From Comamonadaceae bacterium (GTDB lineage: Bacteria > Pseudomonadota > Gammaproteobacteria > Burkholderiales > Burkholderiaceae_C), in the NCBI GenBank assembly GCA_947476285.1, contig CANJPU010000033.1:1-51507 (forward strand): DNA of 51,507 bases, in the 5' to 3' direction. Both the position numbers and the translations under genes were made by a program. The notes beneath the pieces are model-generated. The model did no database searches. It had not been told where the DNA came from and saw nothing but the letters and a program-made list of their open reading frames with translations. Shown in pieces: positions 33,864 through 41,506 of this stretch (position 1 is its first letter; each line of letters begins with the position of its first letter).

Positions 33864-35177
33864 TCAGGCCATCAGGTTGTCGCGAAAGCTCTCACCCTCA
33901 TAAGAGGTGCGAAAGATGCCGCGCTTTTGCAAAATCGGCACCACATGGTCGACGAAATCGTCCACGCTGTCGGGGTTGGTGGTGGGGCTGAGATTGAAGC
34001 CGTAGCAGCCGGTGGCACGCCAGATGCGCTCGAACTCATCGGCCACCATCTCGGGCGTACCGATGACCTGCGGAATGCCGACGCTCAGCGCCCAGTTGTT
34101 GGCTGCCTCGCGCAGCGTCTGGGCTTTGCCATCGCCGGTGCCGCCCATCAACACTGCCTTCAGCCCTTGCGACGCCTGGCTGTCGAAATCTTTCATCGGC
34201 TGATCGGGATCGAGCTTGCTCAAGTCAAAACCCACAATGCCGGAAAGGCGTGCCAGGGTTGCATCCAGCGGGATGCGTTCTAGCAATTGCTCGGCGCGCT
34301 GGCGGGCCTCGGCCTCGGTACTGCGCACAATGGGCTGCAGGCCAAGAATCACCTTCAGATCGCCACTATGGCCGTGCTGCGCCGCCGCGGCGCGCAACTG
34401 CTCCATGCTCTTCAGCATGCCTGGCAAATGGGCCTGAATGGCGAAGATGACTTCCGCATGGTTCATCGCGAACTTCATGCCACGGCCGGACGAGCCAGCC
34501 TGAAAGCGCAGTGGCCTTCCCCACTTGGAGGGCAGCGTGGGGCCAACGGCCTTGCAGGAAAGGTACTTTCCTTTGAAGTCGACGGGCTTGATCTTGGACG
34601 GATCAGCAAACTGGCCGGTGGCTTCGTTCATCAAAATCGCGTCATCTGGCACGCTGTCCCAAAGCTTGTAGACGATCTCCATGAACTCATCGGCCTGGTC
34701 GTAGCGCTCGTCATGCGGCGTCTGTTGCGCCATGCCATTGGCAAGCTGCTCGGCCGCGCTGAAGCCGCAAACTATGTTCCAGCCCACGCGGCCACGGCTC
34801 AGGTAATTCAGGGTGGAGATACGCCGGCATGCCAGGTAAGGCGTGGTGCCGGTGGTGGAGAGCGTGACACCGATGCCCAGATGCTTGGTGGCGGCGGCCA
34901 TGGTTGCCACCAGTGGCATTGGGTCATGGTTGGGCCAGGAGACCCCGTACTGCACAGAGGGAACCGAGCTACCCTTGTAGACCGCGTGCGTGGCCGGGCT
35001 GTCGGCGAAGAAAACGCCATCGAAACAGCCGCGCTCCAGCGTTCGCGCCACATGCTGCCAATAGGCAAAATCCTGCAGGCCGCCGAGTTGGTCGTCTTTG
35101 GGGTCGGTCCAGCTCATGAGCGTGTGGGTAGTGGCCGTGCTGACCAACATCTGGAGCAAGTGCATCTTGGAAGACAT
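33864..35177 (-). CDS. Luciferase-like monooxygenase 2, NtaA/SnaA/DszA group
   Basis: A 437-residue reduced-FMN-dependent monooxygenase of the nitrilotriacetate/dibenzothiophene-sulfone group. It shows 'FDGVFFADSPATHAVYKG', 'ISTLNYLSRGRVGWNIVCGF' and 'RPLRFQAGSSGRGMKFA'. The start was set at ATG 35177 ('MSSKMHLLQML'), the usual family opening. It needs a flavin reductase; the only one in the window is at 24136-24693. It belongs to the cupin-LLM-tetR-SDR operon. The substrate is unknown; group members cleave C-N or C-S bonds or do Baeyer-Villiger-like chemistry. Confidence 0.88.
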   Translation of the reverse strand: MSSKMHLLQMLVSTATTHTLMSWTDPKDDQLGGLQDFAYWQHVARTLERGCFDGVFFADSPATHAVYKGSSVPSVQYGVSWPNHDPMPLVATMAAATKHLGIGVTLSTTGTTPYLACRRISTLNYLSRGRVGWNIVCGFSAAEQLANGMAQQTPHDERYDQADEFMEIVYKLWDSVPDDAILMNEATGQFADPSKIKPVDFKGKYLSCKAVGPTLPSKWGRPLRFQAGSSGRGMKFAMNHAEVIFAIQAHLPGMLKSMEQLRAAAAQHGHSGDLKVILGLQPIVRSTEAEARQRAEQLLERIPLDATLARLSGIVGFDLSKLDPDQPMKDFDSQASQGLKAVLMGGTGDGKAQTLREAANNWALSVGIPQVIGTPEMVADEFERIWRATGCYGFNLSPTTNPDSVDDFVDHVVPILQKRGIFRTSYEGESFRDNLMA

Positions 35178-35240
35178 GGCAATGACTCGTGCGTAGGGGG
35201 TTGATGAAAGACGGGGAATGTCGCTGCGCTGGCAGGACAA

Positions 35241-35735
35241 TCAGCGGATAAGTGACTTCAGATAGTCCTCACCCAGACCGACTTCGCGGCAGTGCTTGCC
35301 GTAGCGGTCCAGGCGCAGAAACACATCGTCGTAGTCGACTGCGTCGCCTTTTTCGTCCACATAGATCAAGGGGCCGAACACATGGAACAGCGCCGTCATG
35401 TGGCCCACTGTTGGGTCAATGTACAAAGTGTGGATGTGGCCGGCCGGCTCATAGGCGAAGCTGCCGGCACGCGCGACCCAGTCGTGCTCGCGGTAGCCCC
35501 AGGCACCGTCGATGGTCCAGGCGGTGACGGGCGCGGCGTGCCTGTGGCGCTGAATGGTGCCCTGGCCTTGCGCCTTGAGAATGCTGATCCAGCCACCATT
35601 GGTGACGTCAAACATGAGCGGCCGCACCATGCCGAGCTTGCCAAGCGCGTACCAGCGCTTGTCAACGACCATCACGTCGGGATCGAACATTTCGGGGCGG
35701 GTGTAGGGAGAAACAGGCACGTTGATCATCGGCAT
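35241..35735 (-). CDS. Cupin of the 2,4'-dihydroxyacetophenone dioxygenase family
   Basis: A 164-residue single-domain cupin resembling 2,4'-dihydroxyacetophenone dioxygenase (DAD). Motif 1 is 'IQRHRHAAPVTAWTIDGAWG' with metal-ligand His residues; motif 2 lies in 'GSFAYEPAGHIHTLYI'. DAD cleaves the C-C bond between carbonyl and hydroxymethyl groups with a non-haem iron. The start is ATG 35735 with AGGAAAA upstream. It is the first gene of its operon, directly below an operator-rich promoter, and lies just downstream of BVMO 2. Substrate identity is not proven. Confidence 0.75.
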   Translation of the reverse strand: MPMINVPVSPYTRPEMFDPDVMVVDKRWYALGKLGMVRPLMFDVTNGGWISILKAQGQGTIQRHRHAAPVTAWTIDGAWGYREHDWVARAGSFAYEPAGHIHTLYIDPTVGHMTALFHVFGPLIYVDEKGDAVDYDDVFLRLDRYGKHCREVGLGEDYLKSLIR

Positions 35736-35762
35736 GTGATTTTTCCTCATCATTGGAGATTT

Positions 35763-35800
35763 ATACTAGATAGTATCTTGCAGATACCGCATAGTATATC
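35763..35800 (-). promoter_or_regulatory. Dyad-rich operator region, candidate TetR site
   Basis: The 101-base gap between the BVMO 2 stop and the cupin start holds nested inverted repeats: ATACTA-GA-TAGTAT (35763-35776) and GTATC-TTGCA-GATAC (35773-35787), followed by another AGTATATC. TetR-family proteins bind such dyads, and a tetR gene is in the operon downstream. This is also the likely promoter of the cupin-LLM-tetR-SDR set. Confidence 0.5.
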
Positions 35801-35836
35801 GGTCTTACCCTGAGATTGCCGCCCAGACCAGGGCGA

Positions 35837-37465
35837 TCAGGCTGGCTGGGGCTGACCGGAAAAGGCAAAGCCCCGGTAGCCGGCCTTGATCACGTCCTCG
35901 CAGATGACTGTGTAGTTGCCAAAGCCACCGACATAGGGCAAAAACACGCGCGGCTTGCCCGGGATGTTGGCCCCCATGTACCAGGACTTGGTCGTGGGAA
36001 ACAGTGTCTGGTCAGCCACCTCATTGACGTGCTTGACCCATTCGTCCTCGGCCGTCTGGCGCGGCTCGGCAATGGTCTGGCCGCTGGCCTGCATGTGCGC
36101 GATGCAGCGCGAGATCCAATCCACATGCTGCTCGATGGCCACGATCACATTGGTCAGCACCGAGGGGCTGCCCGGCCCGGTGATGAAGAACAGATTGGGA
36201 TAGCCAGCCGTCATGATGCCCAGATAGGTCTTGGGGCCGTGCGACCACTTGTCTTTGAGCGCGACACCTGCGCGGCCGCGGATCTCGATGCGGTCAATCG
36301 AGCCGGTGACCGCGTCGTAGCCAGTGGCAAAGACGATGCTGTCGAGCGCGTAGGTATCACTGGCGGTGCGGATGCCCTCGGGCACGATGGTCTCGATGGG
36401 TGCCGCACGCAGGTCATGCAGCTTCACATTCGGCCGGTTGAAGGTGGCGTAATAGTCGCTGTCCACGCAGATGCGCTTGGTGCCGATCGCGTGATCGCTG
36501 GGGGCAAGCAGCGCCGCAGTCTTGGGGTCGCGCACGATGCTGCTGATCTTATTGCGTACGAACTGCGCCGCCTGATCATTGGACACACGGTTGATGAAGA
36601 TATCGTTGAATGCGTGCGTGAAGTTGGCCCCGCCGCGCTGCCAACGCCGTTCATACTCAGCCTGGCGCTCAGCCTCGTCCACATCGGCGGTAGCACGCAG
36701 GCTGTACTGGTACAGGATGCCCGAGCGGGTGTTGCGCGCCCGCTCGCGATGCTCGACGTAATTGGCTTTCCAGGCATCCTGCTCCTCTTGGGGCAAGGGC
36801 CGGTTCCACGCGGGGATGCTGAAGTTGGGCGTGCGCTGGAACACCACCAGCTCGCTGGCCTGACGCGCGATCACTGGAATCGCCTGGATGCCCGATGAGC
36901 CGGTGCCGATCACACCCACACGCTGCCCGGTGAAGTCGATCTTTTCATGCGGCCAGGTACCGGTGTGGTACCACTTGCCCTTGAAATCGGCCAAGCCCGC
37001 AACCTCCGGAACCCGCGCGGCCGACAGGCAGCCCGCAGCCGAAATCAAGAAGCGGCAATTGATCTCTTCACCCTTGTCGGTGCGCACGGTCCAGCGCCCG
37101 GTATTCTCGTCCAGATCTGCACTTGTGACGCGGGTTTCGAGCTGGATGTCGCGGCGCAAGTCGAAGCGGTCGGCCACATGATTGATGTAGCTCAGAATTT
37201 CGGCCTGCGCTGGATATCGCTCGGTCCATTTCCACTCCTGCTGGAGCTGCTCGTCGAAGGAGTAGGAATACTGCATGCTCTCCACATCGCAACGTGCGCC
37301 GGGGTAGCAGTTCCAGTACCAGGTGCCGCCAACGCCATCGCCCGCTTCGAACACCTGTGTGTTCAAGCCCAGCTTGCGCAGGCGGTGAAGCATGTAGAGG
37401 CCGGCAAATCCGGCACCGATCACCACTGCATCGGTCTGCCTGGCCATGGAAGGTGCGGTGTTCAT
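35837..37465 (-). CDS. Type I Baeyer-Villiger monooxygenase 2
   Basis: A 542-residue FAD/NADPH monooxygenase, a paralogue of the enzyme at 25791-27404. It has the FAD motif 'AVVIGAGFAGLYMLHRLR', the complete fingerprint 'FKGKWYHTGTWP' and the NADPH motif 'VGVIGTGSSGIQAIP'. The start is ATG 37465 with AGGAG eight bases before it; the open frame extends upstream without similarity. The alpha/beta hydrolase gene ends 32 bases upstream in the same direction, the classic BVMO-esterase pair that oxidises a ketone and hydrolyses the ester. Confidence 0.93.
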   Translation of the reverse strand: MNTAPSMARQTDAVVIGAGFAGLYMLHRLRKLGLNTQVFEAGDGVGGTWYWNCYPGARCDVESMQYSYSFDEQLQQEWKWTERYPAQAEILSYINHVADRFDLRRDIQLETRVTSADLDENTGRWTVRTDKGEEINCRFLISAAGCLSAARVPEVAGLADFKGKWYHTGTWPHEKIDFTGQRVGVIGTGSSGIQAIPVIARQASELVVFQRTPNFSIPAWNRPLPQEEQDAWKANYVEHRERARNTRSGILYQYSLRATADVDEAERQAEYERRWQRGGANFTHAFNDIFINRVSNDQAAQFVRNKISSIVRDPKTAALLAPSDHAIGTKRICVDSDYYATFNRPNVKLHDLRAAPIETIVPEGIRTASDTYALDSIVFATGYDAVTGSIDRIEIRGRAGVALKDKWSHGPKTYLGIMTAGYPNLFFITGPGSPSVLTNVIVAIEQHVDWISRCIAHMQASGQTIAEPRQTAEDEWVKHVNEVADQTLFPTTKSWYMGANIPGKPRVFLPYVGGFGNYTVICEDVIKAGYRGFAFSGQPQPA

Positions 37466-37497
37466 GAATGAATCTCCTGGATGGGTGTTCGCACGCC

Positions 37498-38472
37498 TCA
37501 CGCGGCGCGTTGCGCGACGGGAATGCCTTGGTGGAGTGCATGCCCGATGGCCGCCCCGACGAAATCGACGATCAGGTTGCTCGCACGCACCTGCTTGCCC
37601 TGCATCAGCATGCCGTGCATGTGGTCTCCCAGATGCAAGTAGGTGACGCGCACGCCCTGCGCTTCCAGGCGCTGCGCATAGGCGCGCCCCTCGTCGCACA
37701 AAGGGTCATGCGCAGTGGTCACCACCAGCGCCGGCGGCGTGCCAGCCAGACTGGACGCGAGAATGGGAGATGCGCGCCAATCAAGCCTGTCTTTCGCATC
37801 GGGCGTGTAGTGGCCGATGAAGTAATGCATGGTGGCCGCAGTGAGCGGCACGCCTGAAGTCACCCGTTCATAGGAGCCGGTGTTGGCACGCAGATCGACC
37901 GTCGGATAGATCAGCGCCTGAAACATGGTGGCTGGCGCAAGCCCGTCGCGGCCCATGATCGCGAGCACGGCTGCCAGGTTGCCACCGGCGCTATCGCCGC
38001 CGATGGCGATGCGCTCGGGTGCGATGGCCAGTGCGCCAGCGTTGGCAGCTACCCATTCAAGTGCGCTCGCACTGTCATCCAATGCGGCAGGAAACACATG
38101 CTCTGGTGCTAGCCGGTAGTCCACCGCCACAACGCAGACTCGGGCCCGATTGGCAAAACTGCGGCACAGGCGATCATGGCTGTCCAGGTTGCCGATGACC
38201 CAGCCGCCGCCATGCAAGTACACAAGGCAGGGCAAGACCTCTTGCGCCCCGGTGCCGGCTGCGCGATAAATACGCAGATTCACTTCGCCATGCTTGCCCG
38301 TGATGGTGACGTCCCGCACCAGCGCCACATCCTGTGCAGGGGGCTGCAGAAAATCCCAGCTCGCGGCGTATGCGGCGCGCGCTTCCTGCGGCGAGAGCTT
38401 TTCAAAAGGAGGCCGCCCGAGGGAACTCACCAACTCAAGCAGTTTGGCAACATCAGGATCAAAAGCCGGCAT
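37498..38472 (-). CDS. Alpha/beta hydrolase, HSL-type carboxylesterase
   Basis: A 324-residue esterase of the hormone-sensitive-lipase family. The oxyanion motif is 'YLHGGGWVIGN', the nucleophile elbow 'IGGDSAGGNLAAV', the acid Asp in 'TTAHDPLCDEG' and the His in 'GDHMHGML'. There is no signal peptide, so it is cytoplasmic. It probably hydrolyses the ester or lactone made by the following BVMO. The start at ATG 38472 has GGAG upstream. It is the first gene of its set, divergent from the bicupin gene across a palindrome-rich promoter. Confidence 0.92.
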   Translation of the reverse strand: MPAFDPDVAKLLELVSSLGRPPFEKLSPQEARAAYAASWDFLQPPAQDVALVRDVTITGKHGEVNLRIYRAAGTGAQEVLPCLVYLHGGGWVIGNLDSHDRLCRSFANRARVCVVAVDYRLAPEHVFPAALDDSASALEWVAANAGALAIAPERIAIGGDSAGGNLAAVLAIMGRDGLAPATMFQALIYPTVDLRANTGSYERVTSGVPLTAATMHYFIGHYTPDAKDRLDWRASPILASSLAGTPPALVVTTAHDPLCDEGRAYAQRLEAQGVRVTYLHLGDHMHGMLMQGKQVRASNLIVDFVGAAIGHALHQGIPVAQRAA

Positions 38473-38568
38473 GGCGTACTCCGGTGGATGGATCGAAGCT
38501 GGACGATGCGCGCAGCTCAGGGAATAATGCTTGACGCCCCGAATGCGAAACTGTATCGTTCCTGAAAA

Positions 38569-38611
38569 CGAAAATATTTTCGCATAATCGAAACGACGCA
38601 AGTATACTTGC
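38569..38611. promoter_or_regulatory. Palindrome cluster in the hydrolase/bicupin divergent promoter
   Basis: Within the 164-base gap three dyads are packed: a perfect 14-bp palindrome CGAAAATATTTTCG (38569-38582), an overlapping TTTCG-CATAAT-CGAAA (38578-38593), and a second perfect 14-bp palindrome GCAAGTATACTTGC (38598-38611) with a TATACT -10 element for the rightward gene inside it. The first two fit an IclR-type site, the third resembles the TetR-type region at 35763-35800. Confidence 0.6.
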
Positions 38612-38636
38612 AATGCATCTGAGGAGGTAGTCGATT

Positions 38637-39416
38637 TTGATTTCCCAACAAACTCTGGATCATGCGCGGCCCAGCCGCACCCGTGTCGACAAACCGGAGT
38701 TTGCCGGCTTCAAGACCGAGCTCATCAACCCAGAGCTGGTCTCGACCACACCGCGGCCCCAGGCCTTTCTGGTCGAGCAGACGTCCAACTGGACGCTGCC
38801 CACCCACTTTCACGAAGAACACCAATTCCAGGTTTTCGTGGCGGGCGGCGGCTTCCTTGGCAAACACCCGATCGAGCACCTGGCGGTTCATTACGCGTCG
38901 CCGCACTCGGCCTACGGCCCATTGATTTCGGGCGAAGAAGGCATTTCCTATTTCACCTTGCGCGCCGTTGGCGACGTCGGCGCCTGGTACATGCCTGAGC
39001 AGCGCGCGCATTTGCAGCTTCGCATCCCCAAGCGGCAAGCCCATGGTGCACCGAGCACGCACATGACGGACGAAGAGTTGCGGGCGCTCACCCAGGCCCA
39101 GGAGGAAACCTTGATCCCTGCGGAAGAAAGCGGACTCGCGGCCTGGATGGTACGAGTGCCCGCGGGGCAAACCATCGCACCGCCAACGACGCAACACGCG
39201 GGCGGCGGCCGCTTCTACGTGGTCACTCAGGGCTCACTCTTGCGCGGGCAGGAAGAGTTGCTCGGGCTGGCGACCGTGTTCGTCTCAAACGACGACAAAA
39301 TCGAGCTGCAGGCCGGCCCCAATGGGCTGCAAGTCATTATTCTGCAGTATCCTCTGGCCGGCGCGAGCTCCTTCATCGAAGCACAGAAGCGCAATCAAAC
39401 TGGCCAGAGCGCGTGA
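38637..39416 (+). CDS. Two-cupin-domain protein
   Basis: A 259-residue bicupin. The N-terminal cupin has 'LPTHFHEEHQFQVFVAGGG' with His-x-His and a later His; the C-terminal half, 'WMVRVPAGQTIAPPTTQHAG' onward, is a second cupin-like barrel. Function is unknown: it could be a metal-dependent enzyme or a ligand sensor for the IclR regulator that follows. The start is TTG 38637, supported by a strong GAGGAGG site nine bases upstream. It is probably co-transcribed with the IclR gene 49 bases on. Confidence 0.75.
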   Translation: MISQQTLDHARPSRTRVDKPEFAGFKTELINPELVSTTPRPQAFLVEQTSNWTLPTHFHEEHQFQVFVAGGGFLGKHPIEHLAVHYASPHSAYGPLISGEEGISYFTLRAVGDVGAWYMPEQRAHLQLRIPKRQAHGAPSTHMTDEELRALTQAQEETLIPAEESGLAAWMVRVPAGQTIAPPTTQHAGGGRFYVVTQGSLLRGQEELLGLATVFVSNDDKIELQAGPNGLQVIILQYPLAGASSFIEAQKRNQTGQSA

Positions 39417-39465
39417 GATTTTCTTTCACGCGGCCCCGGCCGTTCCTTTCAACTTCCATCCCGCA

Positions 39466-40278
39466 ATGAGTCCTGACCGCTACCTGCGCACCTTCGATCT
39501 TCTTGATCTGCTGGTTCAACACAAAGATGGCCTGCGCCTGACAGAGATCAAGGAAGCGCTTGACCTGCCGGTCAGCAGCGTCCACAACATGCTCCAGACC
39601 ATGGTGACGGCCGACGTCGCCACCGTGAGTGAGGACCTGCGCTATTTTGTCGGCCCACGCGCGATTCAGCTCGCACTGCGCACGCTGCAGTCGCTGGACA
39701 TCCGCACCATCGCACGGCGCTATCTGCAAGAACTGGCCAAGACCATTGGAGACGATGTGTACTTCGCCATGCGAGTGGGCAGGCGCGTCTTCTACGCCGA
39801 CCGTTGCCTGGGTACGCAGCGCGTTTCGCTCGACATCCGGCTGGGCGAACCGCTCTTTCTGCACAGCACGGCCACCGGCAAGCTGTTCGCCGCCTTCGAC
39901 AGCAAGCTGGCAGCTCAGGCTCTGTCTGGACGACTGACCAAGCTCACACCCATGACATTGACCAATGCGGATGACCTCAAGCAAGAATTCGAGCACATCC
40001 GCGAGCTCGGCTATGCCAAGAGCGCGCAAGAATCTGTGGAAGGCATCGTCGGTTATGCGGTTCCCATCCGCGATGCGTCGGGCCAGATCGCCGCAGCCAT
40101 CCATGCATCGGTGCTGGGCAACCGCGCCACCAAGTCGCATGAACGCAAGCTGCTCAGCGCGGCGCATGAATGCGCCGAGCAGATCGAAAGGCAGTTGGGC
40201 AACTTCGGCCGCACAGGCGGGTCGCGCGCCGGGCGTGACGAGTCGGCACCGACCACGAAGGCAGTGCGCGCAGCATGA
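39466..40278 (+). CDS. IclR-family transcriptional regulator
   Basis: A 270-residue regulator. The N-terminal winged helix-turn-helix reads 'GLRLTEIKEALDLPVSSVHN'; the C-terminal GAF-like effector domain includes 'GEPLFLHSTATGKLFAAF' and 'VEGIVGYAVPIRD'. IclR proteins of Burkholderiales commonly control aromatic and carboxylate catabolism and bind short dyads. It lies in the centre of the island, and TTCG-N6-CGAA dyads occur at four nearby promoters. ATG 39466 is chosen over the longer frame because family proteins start just before the HTH. Its stop overlaps the next ATG (ATGA). Confidence 0.93.
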   Translation: MSPDRYLRTFDLLDLLVQHKDGLRLTEIKEALDLPVSSVHNMLQTMVTADVATVSEDLRYFVGPRAIQLALRTLQSLDIRTIARRYLQELAKTIGDDVYFAMRVGRRVFYADRCLGTQRVSLDIRLGEPLFLHSTATGKLFAAFDSKLAAQALSGRLTKLTPMTLTNADDLKQEFEHIRELGYAKSAQESVEGIVGYAVPIRDASGQIAAAIHASVLGNRATKSHERKLLSAAHECAEQIERQLGNFGRTGGSRAGRDESAPTTKAVRAA

Positions 40279-40470
40279 GCACCGCTGAAAAAACGACGCC
40301 CGCAACAGCGGCTGCGTCGCCTCGGGCCAAGCCTGCCACTGCGTTGGGTGGCCTCGAGATCCTCGATGCCAGCCGGCTGCTGCGCGCGGCAGTTCGAACA
40401 ACTCGACGAGCTGTTCGCACAGCGCGCCCGCGCTGACACCGCATCTCAAACTCAAAGGAGCAGTCAATGA
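40275..40470 (+). pseudogene. Small frameshifted ORF between the IclR and Bug genes
   Basis: ATG 40275 overlaps the IclR stop. The frame gives 'MSTAEKTTPATAAASPRAKP' and then 'LGGLEILDASRLLR' before ending at 40436 in Arg-rich text with poor GC3. Skipping one base in the GCGCGCGG run (about 40384-40389) instead gives 'RQFEQLDELFAQRARADTAS' with normal codon use. That frame ends in a TGA at 40468-40470 overlapping the Bug ATG as ATGA. Coupled overlaps at both ends suggest a real gene of about 65 codons with a one-base insertion. Product not recognised; a sequencing error or an accidental frame are alternatives. Confidence 0.4.
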
Positions 40471-41492
40471 ATGACGCCAGGCAACCCCAGTCCCAGACTC
40501 GCGCGCAAGCGCCCTCCCTCACTCGCCGTGTCGCAAGCATGGGCCTGCTGATGGGCGCACTCGCATTCGGTGGTGCCACGCAGGCGCAGGCGCAGACCTA
40601 TCCAGACAAGCCGGTGCGCCTGGTGGTGGGCTTCGCTCCCGGCGGCTCGGACATCTCCGCGCGCATCGTGGCGCAAAAGCTCTCGGTGCTGTGGGGCCAC
40701 CAAGTCATCGTGGACAACCGCGCTGGCGCAGCGGGCAACATCGGCGCGGACTTGGTCTCACGGGCCGCGCCGGACGGCTACACATTGCTCTTGTGCGTCA
40801 ACTCCTACACCATCAACACCAGCGTCTACCGCAACCTCTCGTGGGATCTGCTGCGCGACTTCGCACCGGTGGGCCTCTATGCCGCCTCACCGCTGGTGGT
40901 GGTGGTCAACGACAAGATGCCGGCGCGCAACTTCAACGAGCTGCTCGCCTACGCCAGGGCCAACCCCGGCAAACTGAACTACGGCTCTGCCGGCACCGGC
41001 ACCGCGCCGCATCTGGCGGTGGAGTTGTTCGCCCAGAAGACCAACCTGAGCATGACGCACATCCCCTACAAGGGCTCGGCCCCTTCGGTCACCGCGCTGC
41101 TGGCCAACGAAGTGCAGTTTGCCTTCGGCGCGCTCTCGGCCTTCGACGCATTCATCAAGGCCGGCCGCCTGCGCCCGCTGGCGGTGACCACGGCCACACG
41201 CTATTCCCGGCTGCCCGATACTCCCACTGTCAGAGAAGTCAGCGGCATTGCCGACTTCGACGTGGACATCTGGTATGGCCTGCTGGCCCCAGCCAAGACG
41301 CCCTCTGCCATCATTCGCAAGCTCAGTGAAGACCTGAAGAAAGTGCTGGCCGACCCTGACACGCAGAACAAGCTGCGGGAGGCGGGCGTCGAGCCCGCCT
41401 ACATGGACCCGCAGCAACTGGGCGACCTGATGAAGCGCGACGTCGAGCGCTGGCGCGATGTCGCAACCCGCCTGAAGATCACGCTGGACTGA
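40467..41492 (+). CDS. Bug/TctC-family periplasmic binding protein 3
   Basis: A 341-residue receptor. ATG 40467 has AAAGGAG upstream; a long signal peptide ends 'ATQAQAQ', and the mature part opens 'TYPDKPVRLVVGFAPGGSD' with 'VDNRAGAAGNIGADLVSRA'. It lies between the IclR gene and an SMP-30 gene, again with no membrane genes. It may deliver ligand to a transporter encoded elsewhere or act in signalling. Confidence 0.9.
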   Translation: MNDARQPQSQTRAQAPSLTRRVASMGLLMGALAFGGATQAQAQTYPDKPVRLVVGFAPGGSDISARIVAQKLSVLWGHQVIVDNRAGAAGNIGADLVSRAAPDGYTLLLCVNSYTINTSVYRNLSWDLLRDFAPVGLYAASPLVVVVNDKMPARNFNELLAYARANPGKLNYGSAGTGTAPHLAVELFAQKTNLSMTHIPYKGSAPSVTALLANEVQFAFGALSAFDAFIKAGRLRPLAVTTATRYSRLPDTPTVREVSGIADFDVDIWYGLLAPAKTPSAIIRKLSEDLKKVLADPDTQNKLREAGVEPAYMDPQQLGDLMKRDVERWRDVATRLKITLD

Positions 41493-41506
41493 ACTGGACG
41501 AGCGCA

